This document shows, one piece after another, positions 9,935-18,604 of a stretch of 64,000 bases of DNA (position 1 is its first letter; each line of letters begins with the position of its first letter). The notes beneath the pieces were generated by a model. It was not told where the DNA came from. It searched no databases and saw only the letters and a list, made by a program, of their open reading frames with translations. This DNA is from Pseudomonas viridiflava (GTDB lineage Bacteria > Pseudomonadota > Gammaproteobacteria > Pseudomonadales > Pseudomonadaceae), in the NCBI RefSeq assembly GCF_900580675.1, contig NZ_UTBG01000001.1, positions 124,001 to 188,000 on the forward strand. Reading direction: 5' to 3'. The position numbers and the translations under genes were made by a program.

Positions 9935-10597
9935 ATGCCTGTTTCCGCAATTGCCGGCCTGACCCTGCTGGTACTCGGCGAAAGCCATTTGAGCTTCCCT
10001 GACCATTTGCTGGACCCGCTGCAAGCCAACCTCACGGCGCAAGGCGCCAAGGTTCACACCCTCGGCGCTTGCGGTGCCGGCGCGGCCGATTGGATCGTGC
10101 CGAAGAAAGTCGATTGCGGCGCCGAGAACCTGCCAGGCGGCAAGCCCGAAGTGTTCGGCAAGAACGCCATGAGCACCACGCCGGTCAAGGACTTGATCGC
10201 CAAGGACAAACCGGACCTCGTGGTGATCATCATCGGTGACACAATGGCCTCCTACCCGGACCCGCAGTTTCCGAAAGTCTGGGCCTGGAAGAGCGTGACC
10301 TCGCTGACCAAGGCTATCAGCGAAACCGGCACCAAATGCGTGTGGGTCGGCCCGGCCTGGGGCAAGGTCGGCAGCATGTACAAGAAGGACGACGCGCGCA
10401 CCAAGCTGATGTCGCAATTCCTTGCGACCAACGTGGCGCCGTGCACCTATATCGATTCGTTGACCTTCTCCAAACCGGGCCAGTGGATCACCACCGACGG
10501 CCAGCACTTCACCATCGACGGCTACCAGAAGTGGGCCAAGGCCATCGGCGGCGCGCTGTCGACGTTACCTGCGGACGCTGTGAGGGGAGCCAAGTGA
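9935..10597 (+). CDS. wssF: WssF, SGNH-hydrolase-like protein of the cellulose acetylation module
   Basis: A 220-residue protein with an SGNH/GDSL-type outline: a GESH nucleophile block very near the N terminus (about residues 14-17) and a DGQH block near the C terminus (about 188-191) that would supply the Asp and His. By its place before the alginate-like acetylation genes it probably takes part in transferring acetyl groups onto cellulose. It starts 16 bases after wssE behind a GGAG site. Oddly, only about 13 hydrophobic residues precede the GESH block, so there is no ordinary cleavable signal peptide although acetylation is expected to be periplasmic. Confidence 0.8.
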   Translation: MPVSAIAGLTLLVLGESHLSFPDHLLDPLQANLTAQGAKVHTLGACGAGAADWIVPKKVDCGAENLPGGKPEVFGKNAMSTTPVKDLIAKDKPDLVVIIIGDTMASYPDPQFPKVWAWKSVTSLTKAISETGTKCVWVGPAWGKVGSMYKKDDARTKLMSQFLATNVAPCTYIDSLTFSKPGQWITTDGQHFTIDGYQKWAKAIGGALSTLPADAVRGAK

Positions 10598-11262
10598 TGA
10601 AGCGCATCACCCTGGGCCTGGCGGTTTTGCTCGCCAACGTCAGCGCCCACAGCGCCGACATTCCGCTGTACTCCACCGGGCCGGAAAAGGACTCGGCATT
10701 CCTGCGTTTTGCCAATGGCACCGACAACGAATTGAAACTGGTCGCCGAAGGCTCCAAGGCCAGCCTGGTATTGGCTGGCGACAAGCTGGTTTCCGATTAC
10801 CTGCCGGTGTCCGGTGGCAGCGCGCCGATCAAGGGCGTGTTGAGCCAGGGAAGCAATACCGCCGACCTGGCCGTCACCGTGGCCCCAGGCGAATTCGCCA
10901 CGGTGGTAGCAGTTGCTGACGCCAAGGGCGGTATTCGCCAGGTGGTGATCCATGAGCAGCCGGACGACTTCAACGCACTCAAAGCCTCCCTGGCCTTTAT
11001 CAACGCCGACGCCACCTGCGCCGACGCCAGCCTGGAAGCCGTGGCGCAAAAGGCCGAGCTGTTCAAAAAGGTCGCTGAAGGTTCGGTGCAGCGGCGCATG
11101 ATCAACCCGGTGGAATTGTCGGTGCAGCTCAAATGCGCCGGCGCGCCGGTTGGCCAGCCGCTGTCGTTCACCCTCAAGGCCGGCGAGCGCTACAGCGTAT
11201 TAGCCGTCCCTTCCGACACAGGCTCGAAGTTGCTGTTCGCCTCTGACGCACTCGCTAACTGA
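10597..11262 (+). CDS. wssG: WssG, periplasmic acetylation protein (AlgF-type)
   Basis: A 221-residue secreted protein with a clear signal peptide (MKRITLGLAVLLANVSAHSA). The body resembles AlgF, the periplasmic adaptor of alginate O-acetylation. The start at 10597 overlaps the wssF stop (ATGA); the reading frame extends further upstream inside wssF, but only this start places the signal peptide at the N terminus. With WssH and WssI it forms the acetyl-transfer complex inferred from the alginate paradigm. Confidence 0.88.
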   Translation: MKRITLGLAVLLANVSAHSADIPLYSTGPEKDSAFLRFANGTDNELKLVAEGSKASLVLAGDKLVSDYLPVSGGSAPIKGVLSQGSNTADLAVTVAPGEFATVVAVADAKGGIRQVVIHEQPDDFNALKASLAFINADATCADASLEAVAQKAELFKKVAEGSVQRRMINPVELSVQLKCAGAPVGQPLSFTLKAGERYSVLAVPSDTGSKLLFASDALAN

Positions 11263-11279
11263 TCGGGCCCGACACCACC

Positions 11280-12695
11280 ATGGTCTTTGCCTCACTCGAA
11301 TTCCTCACGCTGTTCCTGCCGGCCTTCCTGTTGATCTATGCCCTGGCTCGTCCGAGCTGGCGCAACGTCATCCTGTTGATCGGCAGCTGGTTGTTCTACG
11401 GCTGGCTGAGCCCGTTGTTCCTGTTCCTGCACATGGTCTTGACCGTGGTGGCATGGGTCGGCGGCTTGCTGGTGGACCGCTCCCGTGAGGACGGCAAAGG
11501 CCGGGTGCGCCTGTTGATCGCGTTGATCGTGTTCAACACGGCGGTACTGTGTTGGTACAAGTACGCCAACATCGTCGCCGGCACCGTGAGTGAGGTGATC
11601 ACCTGGTACGGTGCGGTGCCGCTGGACTGGCAACGCGTGGCCTTGCCGGCCGGCTTGTCGTTCATCGTGTTGCAGGCGATTTCCTACCTGGTGGACGTGC
11701 ACCGGCACACGGTGCCGGTGGAGCGTAGCTTCATCAATTACGCCACCTATATTTCGATGTTCGGCCACTCGATTGCCGGCCCGATCATCCGTTACGACTG
11801 GGTTCGCCGTGAGCTGAACCAGCGTTATTTCAACTGGCCGAATTTCGCCCTGGGCGCACGGCGCTTCATGATCGGCATGGGCATGAAAGTGCTGGTGGCC
11901 GACACCCTGTCGCCGCTGGTGGACATTGCCTTCCACCTGGAAAACCCAAGCCTGGTGGATGCCTGGATCGGCTGCCTGGCGTATTCGCTGCAACTGTTTT
12001 TCGACTTCGCCGGCTACAGCGCCATGGCCATCGGCCTGGGCCTGATGCTGGGCTTCCACTTCCCGGAAAACTTCAACCGGCCATACCTGGCCAGCAGCAT
12101 CCAGGACTTCTGGCGCCGTTGGCACTTGTCGTTGTCCAGCTGGTTGCGCGACTACCTGTACATCGCCCTGGGCGGTAACCGCGATGGCGTCTGGCGCACC
12201 TATCGCAACCTGTTCCTGACCATGGCGATTGCCGGTTTATGGCACGGTGGCGACAGCTGGAACTACCTGCTGTGGGGGTCGGCCCACGGTGTGGCGCTGT
12301 GTGTTGACCGCGCCTGGTCGCGCTCGAGCCTGCCGAGCATCCCGCCGGTGTTGTCGCACGTCCTCACGCTGCTGTTTGTGTGCCTGGCCTGGACCTTGTT
12401 CCGCGCGCCGGACTTCCATTCGGCACTGACCATGTACGCCGGCCAGTTCGGTATGCACGGCATGGCCCTGGGTGACGCAATGGCCGTGGCTATGCGCCCG
12501 GCCCATGGCATGGCGGCCTTGTTGGCCCTGGTGTGCATCATCGCGCCAATCTGGCAGGTGCGTTGCGAGCAGCGTTTCGGCACCCAGCCCTGGTTTGTGG
12601 TGGCCGCCTCGATGTGGCCGGTGGCCGGGTTTGTGTTGTCGTTCGCGCTGATTGCCAGCCGCGACGCCGTACCGTTTCTGTACTTTCAGTTTTAA
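11280..12695 (+). CDS. wssH: WssH, MBOAT O-acetyltransferase (AlgI-type)
   Basis: A 471-residue polytopic inner-membrane protein of the membrane-bound O-acyltransferase family, predicted to pass acetyl groups from the cytoplasm to periplasmic acceptors for cellulose acetylation. Family signatures are RRWH followed by SSWLRDY, and GLWHGG with the invariant MBOAT histidine near residue 321. The length matches AlgI. The ATG at 11280 is 17 bases after wssG with only a weak ribosome-binding site. Confidence 0.94.
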   Translation: MVFASLEFLTLFLPAFLLIYALARPSWRNVILLIGSWLFYGWLSPLFLFLHMVLTVVAWVGGLLVDRSREDGKGRVRLLIALIVFNTAVLCWYKYANIVAGTVSEVITWYGAVPLDWQRVALPAGLSFIVLQAISYLVDVHRHTVPVERSFINYATYISMFGHSIAGPIIRYDWVRRELNQRYFNWPNFALGARRFMIGMGMKVLVADTLSPLVDIAFHLENPSLVDAWIGCLAYSLQLFFDFAGYSAMAIGLGLMLGFHFPENFNRPYLASSIQDFWRRWHLSLSSWLRDYLYIALGGNRDGVWRTYRNLFLTMAIAGLWHGGDSWNYLLWGSAHGVALCVDRAWSRSSLPSIPPVLSHVLTLLFVCLAWTLFRAPDFHSALTMYAGQFGMHGMALGDAMAVAMRPAHGMAALLALVCIIAPIWQVRCEQRFGTQPWFVVAASMWPVAGFVLSFALIASRDAVPFLYFQF

Positions 12696-12707
12696 GGACG
12701 CCCGACC

Positions 12708-13832
12708 ATGCCCGCTCCTACCGCGCCGACTCCTCCGAGCGACCTGGCCGTTCGCACCAGCCCCCTGGCGGCCTGGGTGCTGGTGCCTTTCCTGGCGGCG
12801 GGGCTGCTGTCCTGCGCCTGGCTGATGGTCAAAGGGCCGATCAGCTACGTGCCGGCCAAGGTCGACAGCGACATGCTGCTGCACGGCGACCTGACCCACC
12901 GTTTTGCCAAGGAACTGGCCAAGGCGCCGATGGCGATCCAGGCCGCCAACCTCGAGCGTGGCAGCAGTTGGCTGATGTTCGGTGACACCGGGCCGCGCGT
13001 GCGCCCGGGTTGCCCCGGCTGGCTGTTTATCAGCGATGAGCTGCGCATTAACCGCCACGCGCAAGCCAACGCACAAACCAAGGCCCAGGCCGTGATCGAC
13101 TTGCAGCAGCAACTGGGCAAAAAAGGCATCGACCTGCAAGTGGTGGTGGTGCCGGACAAGAGCCGTATCGCCGCCGCCCAACTGTGCGGCCTGTACCGCC
13201 CAGCCGTGCTCGACAGCCGCATTCAGGACTGGACCGCGGCCTTGCAGGCTGCCGGCGTGTCAGCGCTGGACCTGACTGACACCCTCAAGCCGCTGGGCGC
13301 GCAAGCCTACCTGCGCACCGACACCCACTGGAGCGAAATCGGCTCCAATGCGGGCGCCCAGGCCCTGGCGCAACGCATCCAGCAGCGCGGCATAAAGGCC
13401 ACGCCCGAGCAGGCCTTCGACATTACCCAGGCGCCGCTCGCCGTGCGTCCCGGTGACCTGGTGCGCCTGGCCGGCCTGGATTGGCTGTCGCCCAAACTAC
13501 AGCCGCCCGGCGAGTCGGTCGCGGCCAGCTCCGCCCATGAAGCCGGTGGCGCGACCAGCAATGCCGACGACCTGTTTGGCGATGCCGGCCTGCCCAATGT
13601 GGCGCTGATCGGCACCTCGTTCTCGCGTAATTCGAACTTCGTTGGCTTCTTGCAAAAAGCCCTGAACGCCCCGGTGGGCAACTTCAGCAAGGACGGTGGT
13701 GAATTTTCTGGCGCGGCCAAGGCCTACTTCGAAAGCCCGGCGTTCAAGCAAACTCCGCCTAAGTTGTTGATTTGGGAGATTCCGGAGCGGGATCTGCAAA
13801 CGCCCTACGATTTGATCACCATTGGTCAGTAA
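12708..13832 (+). CDS. wssI: WssI, periplasmic acetyltransferase of the AlgJ/AlgX type
   Basis: A 374-residue protein with one N-terminal signal-anchor helix (about residues 20-40) and a periplasmic SGNH-like AlgJ/AlgX fold. The expected triad blocks are visible: D-T-H in RTDTHW (about residue 205) and a serine in GTSFSRN (about 304). It probably receives acetyl groups from WssH and acetylates the glucan. It starts 12 bases after wssH behind AAGGA and ends at a weak hairpin before wssJ. Confidence 0.9.
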   Translation: MPAPTAPTPPSDLAVRTSPLAAWVLVPFLAAGLLSCAWLMVKGPISYVPAKVDSDMLLHGDLTHRFAKELAKAPMAIQAANLERGSSWLMFGDTGPRVRPGCPGWLFISDELRINRHAQANAQTKAQAVIDLQQQLGKKGIDLQVVVVPDKSRIAAAQLCGLYRPAVLDSRIQDWTAALQAAGVSALDLTDTLKPLGAQAYLRTDTHWSEIGSNAGAQALAQRIQQRGIKATPEQAFDITQAPLAVRPGDLVRLAGLDWLSPKLQPPGESVAASSAHEAGGATSNADDLFGDAGLPNVALIGTSFSRNSNFVGFLQKALNAPVGNFSKDGGEFSGAAKAYFESPAFKQTPPKLLIWEIPERDLQTPYDLITIGQ

Positions 13833-13843
13833 TTTGACGATTT

Positions 13844-13868
13844 GCCGCCTGTCTAAAAAATAGGCGGC
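13844..13868 (+). other. Hairpin in the wssI-wssJ gap
   Basis: Perfect 7-bp arms, GCCGCCT and AGGCGGC, around an 11-base A-rich loop, 12 bases after the wssI stop. No T-run follows, so it is not a clear intrinsic terminator; it may stabilise or process the mRNA. The remaining ~140 bases to wssJ hold a GGGAG ribosome-binding site but no promoter I could call. Confidence 0.5.
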
Positions 13869-14007
13869 CATCTCATCAAAATAATGACACTTTGACGGCC
13901 CTGACACAGAATGCCAGCACAGAGACGCCTACAAAAAGACCTGCGGTAAGCCTTCTCCTTGCCGACCCTCCACGTCTTTAAAGGCGCGTCGTGTGGGAGC
14001 CCGGGCT

Positions 14008-14943
14008 ATGAGCCTTACTGATCAGCTGTTTGAGTTATTCGGCAAGAACGTGGCCCGCGACCCGCAGGGGCTGAATGCGCGGATGCACTTTTTCGGCAGC
14101 ATCCCCGTCGACGACGGCACCCCGTTCCCGCCTCAACAACCCCCCAGTGCGAATGAACACTCCCAGACAGTAGACGTTGGCTTGTCGCGGCCAAAAGTCG
14201 TGGCGCTGGTGTCGGTGAATGGCGGTGTGGGCCGCAGCACACTGGCCACGGCGCTGAGCAGCGGTTTGCAGCGAAGCGGCGAATCGGTATTGACCCTGGA
14301 ACTGGACCCGCAAAACGCCTTGCGTCATCACTTTGGTGTCGACGCGGACGTGCCCGGTCTCGGCCGCATCAGCCTGCAAAATGCGCCGTGGGATCAGATC
14401 CGCCAGCCTGGGTACGCCGGTTGCCAATTGATCACCTTTGGCGACACCGATACCCGACAGCAAGAGAACCTGCAGCGCTGGCTCCAGCATGAGCCGGACT
14501 GGTTGGCGCAGCGCCTGGCCGCCCTGAACCTGAGCGCACGGCACACTGTGATCATTGATACCCCCGCCGGCAACAACGTTTACTTCCACCAGGCCTTGAG
14601 TGTGGCCGATGTGGTGTTGGTGATCGCCCAGGCGGACGCCGCGTCCCTCGGCACCCTCGACCAATTGGACGTACTGTTGGCGCCGCACCTTGCGCGCGAG
14701 CAGCCACCGCGTGTGCTCTTTGTGCTCAATAAACTGGACGAGGGCAATGCCTTCTGCCTGGACATGGCCGAAGCATTCAAGCAGCGCCTGGGACGAGCGC
14801 CACTGGAGGTGCATCGCGACATCGCCATCAGCGAAGCCCTGGCGTTTGGCACCGACCCGTTGGACAACCAGGCGACAAGCCTGGCGGCGGACGATATCAA
14901 CGACCTGTGCCGGTTGTTGAAGGCACCCAAAAGTCTCTGGTAA
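14008..14943 (+). CDS. wssJ: WssJ, MinD/BcsQ-like protein, paralogue of WssA
   Basis: A 311-residue ParA/MinD-like protein. The deviant Walker A is NGGVGRST (about residues 74-81), where the usual KGGxGKT/S lysines are Asn and Arg; a D-T-P Walker-B-like segment follows (IDTPAG). The C-terminal half closely matches WssA at the other end of the operon. The ATG at 14008 has GGGAG seven bases upstream; a GTG at 13993 is a less likely start. A role in positioning or accessory assembly of cellulose synthase is inferred from BcsQ. It lies 175 bases after wssI, a longer gap than within the rest of the operon. Confidence 0.88.
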   Translation: MSLTDQLFELFGKNVARDPQGLNARMHFFGSIPVDDGTPFPPQQPPSANEHSQTVDVGLSRPKVVALVSVNGGVGRSTLATALSSGLQRSGESVLTLELDPQNALRHHFGVDADVPGLGRISLQNAPWDQIRQPGYAGCQLITFGDTDTRQQENLQRWLQHEPDWLAQRLAALNLSARHTVIIDTPAGNNVYFHQALSVADVVLVIAQADAASLGTLDQLDVLLAPHLAREQPPRVLFVLNKLDEGNAFCLDMAEAFKQRLGRAPLEVHRDIAISEALAFGTDPLDNQATSLAADDINDLCRLLKAPKSLW

Positions 14944-15169
14944 AGCGCGGTCCAGATGCTTATGCACAATCGGTTGATAGACATGTCACGAAACAGCCAT
15001 TTTGTGGAGCTGTTCTCATAACCACGCAACTGCTTGTTTTACGTGCGGTTTATTTTGTGAACAAAAAATGACCAGCGCACCTTTCGACCTGTAACGCTGA
15101 CGGCTACAGGCCTTGTAAAGAATTCATCAACAGAGTTATCCACAGGCTTGGGTACGACAATTTCGCCCC
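14944..15169. other. Convergent gap with a perfect DnaA box
   Basis: 226 bases between the ends of wssJ and the leftward methyltransferase gene. It contains a perfect DnaA box TTATCCACA at 15136-15144 and an AT-rich imperfect dyad around 15050-15070. No gene, and no clear terminator, was seen. Confidence 0.5.
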
Positions 15170-16357
15170 TTAATCGCGCTCGGCAAGCACCATCAAGTTG
15201 CGCGGCGTCAGTGCAGATTCGCAGAAGGTGCCAACCGCGACCCTGTAGCCTTTTTCCGCCAGGAACAGTGCCCGATCCAGCACCAGCCAAACCTCCAGCG
15301 GGCGCCGAAACAGCCCACGCACCAACTCCAGGTTTCTGACCTCGGCCAAGCGCCGCCAACCGAACGCCTCCAGCGCCGCCCAATCCTGCTCACCTGTGGA
15401 TAAGCCTTTGCGGTTCGTCAGCTCTTGGCAGTAATTGGCGAAGGGTTGGTCCAGCCAACTGGCCGGCAGAGAGGGCGTGGGCAGGTAGTCGTCGCAGTGG
15501 CGTAATTGGCGTTGCAGCTGATCGAAGCCCAGGCGCCGGGCCATGGAGGTGTCCCGTTGCTTACGCACGCGTGTGCCTGCGGTGACGGTTTCGCTCAGGG
15601 GCAGGCCGAGGTCATCGACCGACAGCTGCAAGCGCGAAGCGCGGCCCAGGCGGGATAACGGCTGGTAGGTATCGGCGTTGATTCGGTTGTAGCAGCAGGG
15701 TGCCAGCGCCAGCTGTTTGCAGCCGGCGCGGCTGGCCAGTTGCAGCAGGCGCACGTGCAGGTCGCCGCAGGCATGCAGGGCGACTGGCGTGTGTTGCGGG
15801 CCGATTGCGACGTCTGCCATCACATCTTGCAGGCGATGGGTCACGGGCAAATGATGGTGGTCGCTCAAGGCTTGGCCGGAGGCGATCAATGCCGGGTCGT
15901 ACTCGAGGCAGGTCAGCTGTTGCCCGGTTTGCAGCAGGCGGCGGCCGAGGTGGCCTTTGCCGGCGCACCAGTCCAGCCAGTGTGCAGGCGGTTGCGCAAA
16001 CTGCAGGGCGGCGCCGAAGGCTTCGATTTGCTGCCATTTGCGTCCGGGCACGTCGACATTCAGGCGATGCCGCGCAGGTTCCAGCGGGTGCGTGGGTAAC
16101 TTATCCACAATGCTGAGGCGCAAGGCCTGCTCGGCGAGTTGTGGAAATGGCGCCGGCGCGTGCAACGCATGGGGGTGGTTGTGACTGGTTTCAGCCTCCG
16201 CCAGCGAGCGTTGGCGCAGCCATCGGGCGAGTTCGGGGTGTTGGGTTTCCCAGGGCAAATGCCGATGAGTAAAGGGCCGTGGTTGCCACAGCCCTTGGTG
16301 CTCAGTCAGAAACGCATCCAGCGCCTGAAAGCGTGCTTCAACGTCCCTGGCAGGCAT
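15170..16357 (-). CDS. SAM-dependent methyltransferase (Methyltransf_32-like)
   Basis: A 395-residue cytoplasmic protein. The central part has a class I methyltransferase glycine motif (DWCAGKGHLGRR, about residues 165-176) and a later APCCYNR segment, as in the Methyltransf_32/GSTCD group of putative RNA or protein methyltransferases. The substrate is unknown. The ATG at 16357 overlaps the upstream permease gene by 20 bases, so it is probably co-transcribed with the ABC importer. The coding sequence carries two perfect DnaA boxes (15395-15403 and 16101-16109). Confidence 0.75.
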   Translation of the reverse strand: MPARDVEARFQALDAFLTEHQGLWQPRPFTHRHLPWETQHPELARWLRQRSLAEAETSHNHPHALHAPAPFPQLAEQALRLSIVDKLPTHPLEPARHRLNVDVPGRKWQQIEAFGAALQFAQPPAHWLDWCAGKGHLGRRLLQTGQQLTCLEYDPALIASGQALSDHHHLPVTHRLQDVMADVAIGPQHTPVALHACGDLHVRLLQLASRAGCKQLALAPCCYNRINADTYQPLSRLGRASRLQLSVDDLGLPLSETVTAGTRVRKQRDTSMARRLGFDQLQRQLRHCDDYLPTPSLPASWLDQPFANYCQELTNRKGLSTGEQDWAALEAFGWRRLAEVRNLELVRGLFRRPLEVWLVLDRALFLAEKGYRVAVGTFCESALTPRNLMVLAERD

Positions 16358-17069
16358 CGACGCGCAGCCAGCGTTCGAGCAGTTTGAAGCCGCGTACCAG
16401 GATGTAGGCCATCAACAGGTAGAACAGGCCGGCAGCGAAGAAAATCTCAACCGGCAGGTAGGTACGCGCAATGATGGTTCGCGCCATGCCGGTCAGTTCC
16501 AGCAAGGTCACGGTGCTGGCCAGGGCGCTGGCCTTGAGCATCAGGATCACTTCGTTGCTGTAGGCCGGCAGGCCGATGCGCGAGGCGCGCGGCAGGATGA
16601 TGTAAAACAGCGTTTTCGGCCTGGACATGCCCAGGGCACGTGCCGCTTCGATCTCACCGGGCGGGATGGCCTGGATCGCGCCGCGCAGGATCTCGGCAAT
16701 GTAGGCCGCGGTGTGCAAGGTCATGGTCGCGGTGGCGCACCAGAACGGATCGCGCAGGTACGGCCACATAAAGCTGCTGCGCACCGCATCGAACTGCGCC
16801 AGGCCGTAGTAGACCAGGAACAACTGCACCAGCAGCGGCGTGCCGCGGAAGAAGAAAATATAGGCGTAGGGCAGGGCGCTGACATACCAACGGCGTGAGG
16901 AGCGGGCGATGCCAAGGGGAATCGCCAGCAGCAGGCCAGCAATCACCGCGATGGCGACCAGTTCCAGGGTCAGGGTCGCGCCCTGGGCGAGTTTCGGCAG
17001 CCACTTGATGATCACGGCCCAGTTCAGGCCCAGGTCGAAGTGCGACAGCCAGCTGTAGTCACCGCTCAT
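16338..17069 (-). CDS. Amino-acid ABC transporter permease (HisM-type)
   Basis: A 243-residue inner-membrane permease of the polar amino acid family. It has about five hydrophobic helices and the cytoplasmic EAA loop for ATPase contact (EIEAARALGMSRPKTLF). It pairs with the next permease as a heterodimer, as in HisQM. Its ATG overlaps the stop of the partner gene (ATGA). The cluster order is binding protein, HisQ-like, HisM-like, with the ATPase first, all leftward. Confidence 0.9.
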   Translation of the reverse strand: MSGDYSWLSHFDLGLNWAVIIKWLPKLAQGATLTLELVAIAVIAGLLLAIPLGIARSSRRWYVSALPYAYIFFFRGTPLLVQLFLVYYGLAQFDAVRSSFMWPYLRDPFWCATATMTLHTAAYIAEILRGAIQAIPPGEIEAARALGMSRPKTLFYIILPRASRIGLPAYSNEVILMLKASALASTVTLLELTGMARTIIARTYLPVEIFFAAGLFYLLMAYILVRGFKLLERWLRVDACQGR

Positions 17070-17761
17070 TGGGTGCTCCTTGCAAAGCCGCGGGCGGCGC
17101 GTTTTTCCAGGAAGTGCATGCTGACCATGGCCAACACAGTGAGGCCCAGGTACATGAACGCCGCGACCATGAAGAAGGTGAACGGCTGCTTGGTCACGGT
17201 CACGCCGATCTGCGCGTGGCGCATGATTTCTTCAAGGCCGATCACCGAAACCAGCGCGGTGTCTTTCATCAGGATCATGAACAGGTTGCCCAGGCCCGGC
17301 AGGGCGATGCGCCACATCTGCGGCATGATCAAGCGGGTGAAAATGCGAAACTTCGACAGCCCCAGCGCCACACCGGCTTCACGGTGGCCTTCGGGGATGG
17401 CGAGGATCGCGCCACGGAACACTTCGGTGGCGTAGGCGCCAAAGCACAGGCCAAGGGCGATGACCCCGGCGGCGAAGGCACTCAGGGAAAGGTCGGGGTT
17501 ACCGAAAAACTCCCCCAGCGCACGCATCAGGTTGACCGTGCCGAAGTAAATCAGCAGGACCCACAGCAGCTCGGGAATGCCGCGAACGATGGTCGAGTAA
17601 GCCCCGCCAAGCCATTGCAACGGCTTGTACGGCGACGTCTTGGCCAAGGCGCCGGCGAGGCCGAGCACCAGCCCCAGGCACAGGGCCGTGAGTGCCAGTT
17701 TGACGGTCATCAGCGCGCCGGCGGCAAGCGCCGGGCCGAATCCGTAGAGATCGAAATTCAT
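17066..17761 (-). CDS. Amino-acid ABC transporter permease (HisQ-type)
   Basis: A 231-residue polytopic permease with the EAA loop around EAGVALGLSKFRIF. It forms the membrane channel with the adjacent HisM-type subunit. It is separated from the binding-protein gene by 77 bases containing a very strong hairpin, which fits the usual lower expression of permeases relative to binding protein. Confidence 0.9.
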   Translation of the reverse strand: MNFDLYGFGPALAAGALMTVKLALTALCLGLVLGLAGALAKTSPYKPLQWLGGAYSTIVRGIPELLWVLLIYFGTVNLMRALGEFFGNPDLSLSAFAAGVIALGLCFGAYATEVFRGAILAIPEGHREAGVALGLSKFRIFTRLIMPQMWRIALPGLGNLFMILMKDTALVSVIGLEEIMRHAQIGVTVTKQPFTFFMVAAFMYLGLTVLAMVSMHFLEKRAARGFARSTQ

Positions 17762-17798
17762 GGTGTTTTTTTCATATCGCGGCAGGCATTGCTGGAAG

Positions 17799-17824
17799 CC
17801 GGCGCGCCCTGTGGGGCGCGCCGG
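17799..17824 (-). other. Strong intercistronic hairpin between binding protein and permease
   Basis: Perfect 11-bp GC-rich arms (CCGGCGCGCCC at 17799-17809 and its complement at 17814-17824) with a 4-base loop. On the leftward transcript it lies 15 bases after the binding-protein stop. No T-run follows, so it is more likely a partial terminator or an exonuclease barrier protecting the upstream message than a full stop. Confidence 0.7.
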
Positions 17825-17838
17825 TCAGGCCGTTCAGA

Positions 17839-18591
17839 TCATTCGATGCTGAACGGGAAGTACTTGTCGTTGATCTTCTTGTAGGTGCCGTCTGCCTTGA
17901 TCTCTGCCAGGGCTTTGTTCAGGCGCTCGCGCAGCGGGTCGCCCTTGCGTACGGCGATACCGATCTTGTCGCTTTCTACAACCGGGTCGCCCTTGAACTC
18001 ATAAGCCGAACCGTCTTTGCTCTTGAGCCATTCGTATTGCACGTACTTGTCGGCGAGAATCCCGTCCAAACGGCCGGACGTCAGGTCGAGGTAGGCGTTT
18101 TCCTGAGTGTCGTAGAGCTTGGCTTCGGTATCAGGCAGCTTGTCTTCCAGGTAAGTGCCGGCCAGCGTCGCGCGCTGTGCACCGATGACCTTGCCTTTGA
18201 GGTAAGCCGCGTCGGGCTTGAAGTCCGCAGTGGCTTTCGGCGCGATGAACTGCAGTTTGTTGGAGTAGTACGGGTCGGTGAAGTCGACGGCTTGCTTGCG
18301 CTCATCGGTGATCGACAGCGAGGACACCAGGAAGTCGAACTTCTTGGCGTTCAGGGCCGGGATGATGCCGTCCCAGTCGGACACGTACACTTCGCACTTC
18401 TCGACTTTCATCTTGGCGCACAGGGCGTCGCCGATGTCTTTGTCGAAGCCGACCACGTTACCGCTGGCGTCTTTATTGTTGAAGGGCGGGTAGGCCGCTT
18501 CAATCCCCATTTTCAGGGTTTCTGCCATGGCCGTGGCGCTGAACGCCATCGAGACGGCCGCGGCCAAAAGGAATTTTTTATAGTTCTGCAT
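17839..18591 (-). CDS. Periplasmic basic/polar amino-acid binding protein (HisJ/ArgT-type)
   Basis: The 250-residue product is a solute-binding protein family 3 member with a typical signal peptide (MQNYKKFLLAAAVSMAFSAT..., cut near AMA-E). Family segments include YPPF, a GFD(K/V)D-type motif, and R-(x)-GT-like binding residues in AQRATLAGTYLED. It captures a lysine/arginine/ornithine/histidine-type substrate; the exact ligand cannot be read from sequence. The ATG at 18591 has GGAGC eight bases upstream; a longer frame to 18657 overlaps the ATPase gene and lacks a signal at its start. Confidence 0.9.
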   Translation of the reverse strand: MQNYKKFLLAAAVSMAFSATAMAETLKMGIEAAYPPFNNKDASGNVVGFDKDIGDALCAKMKVEKCEVYVSDWDGIIPALNAKKFDFLVSSLSITDERKQAVDFTDPYYSNKLQFIAPKATADFKPDAAYLKGKVIGAQRATLAGTYLEDKLPDTEAKLYDTQENAYLDLTSGRLDGILADKYVQYEWLKSKDGSAYEFKGDPVVESDKIGIAVRKGDPLRERLNKALAEIKADGTYKKINDKYFPFSIE

Positions 18592-18604
18592 GCATGTTGC
18601 TCCG

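Noticed and set aside
13991..14006. GTGTGGGAGCCCGGGC resembling a REP start near wssJ
   Set aside because: It lacks the inverted half and the TTGC core; the GGGAG serves as the wssJ ribosome-binding site.
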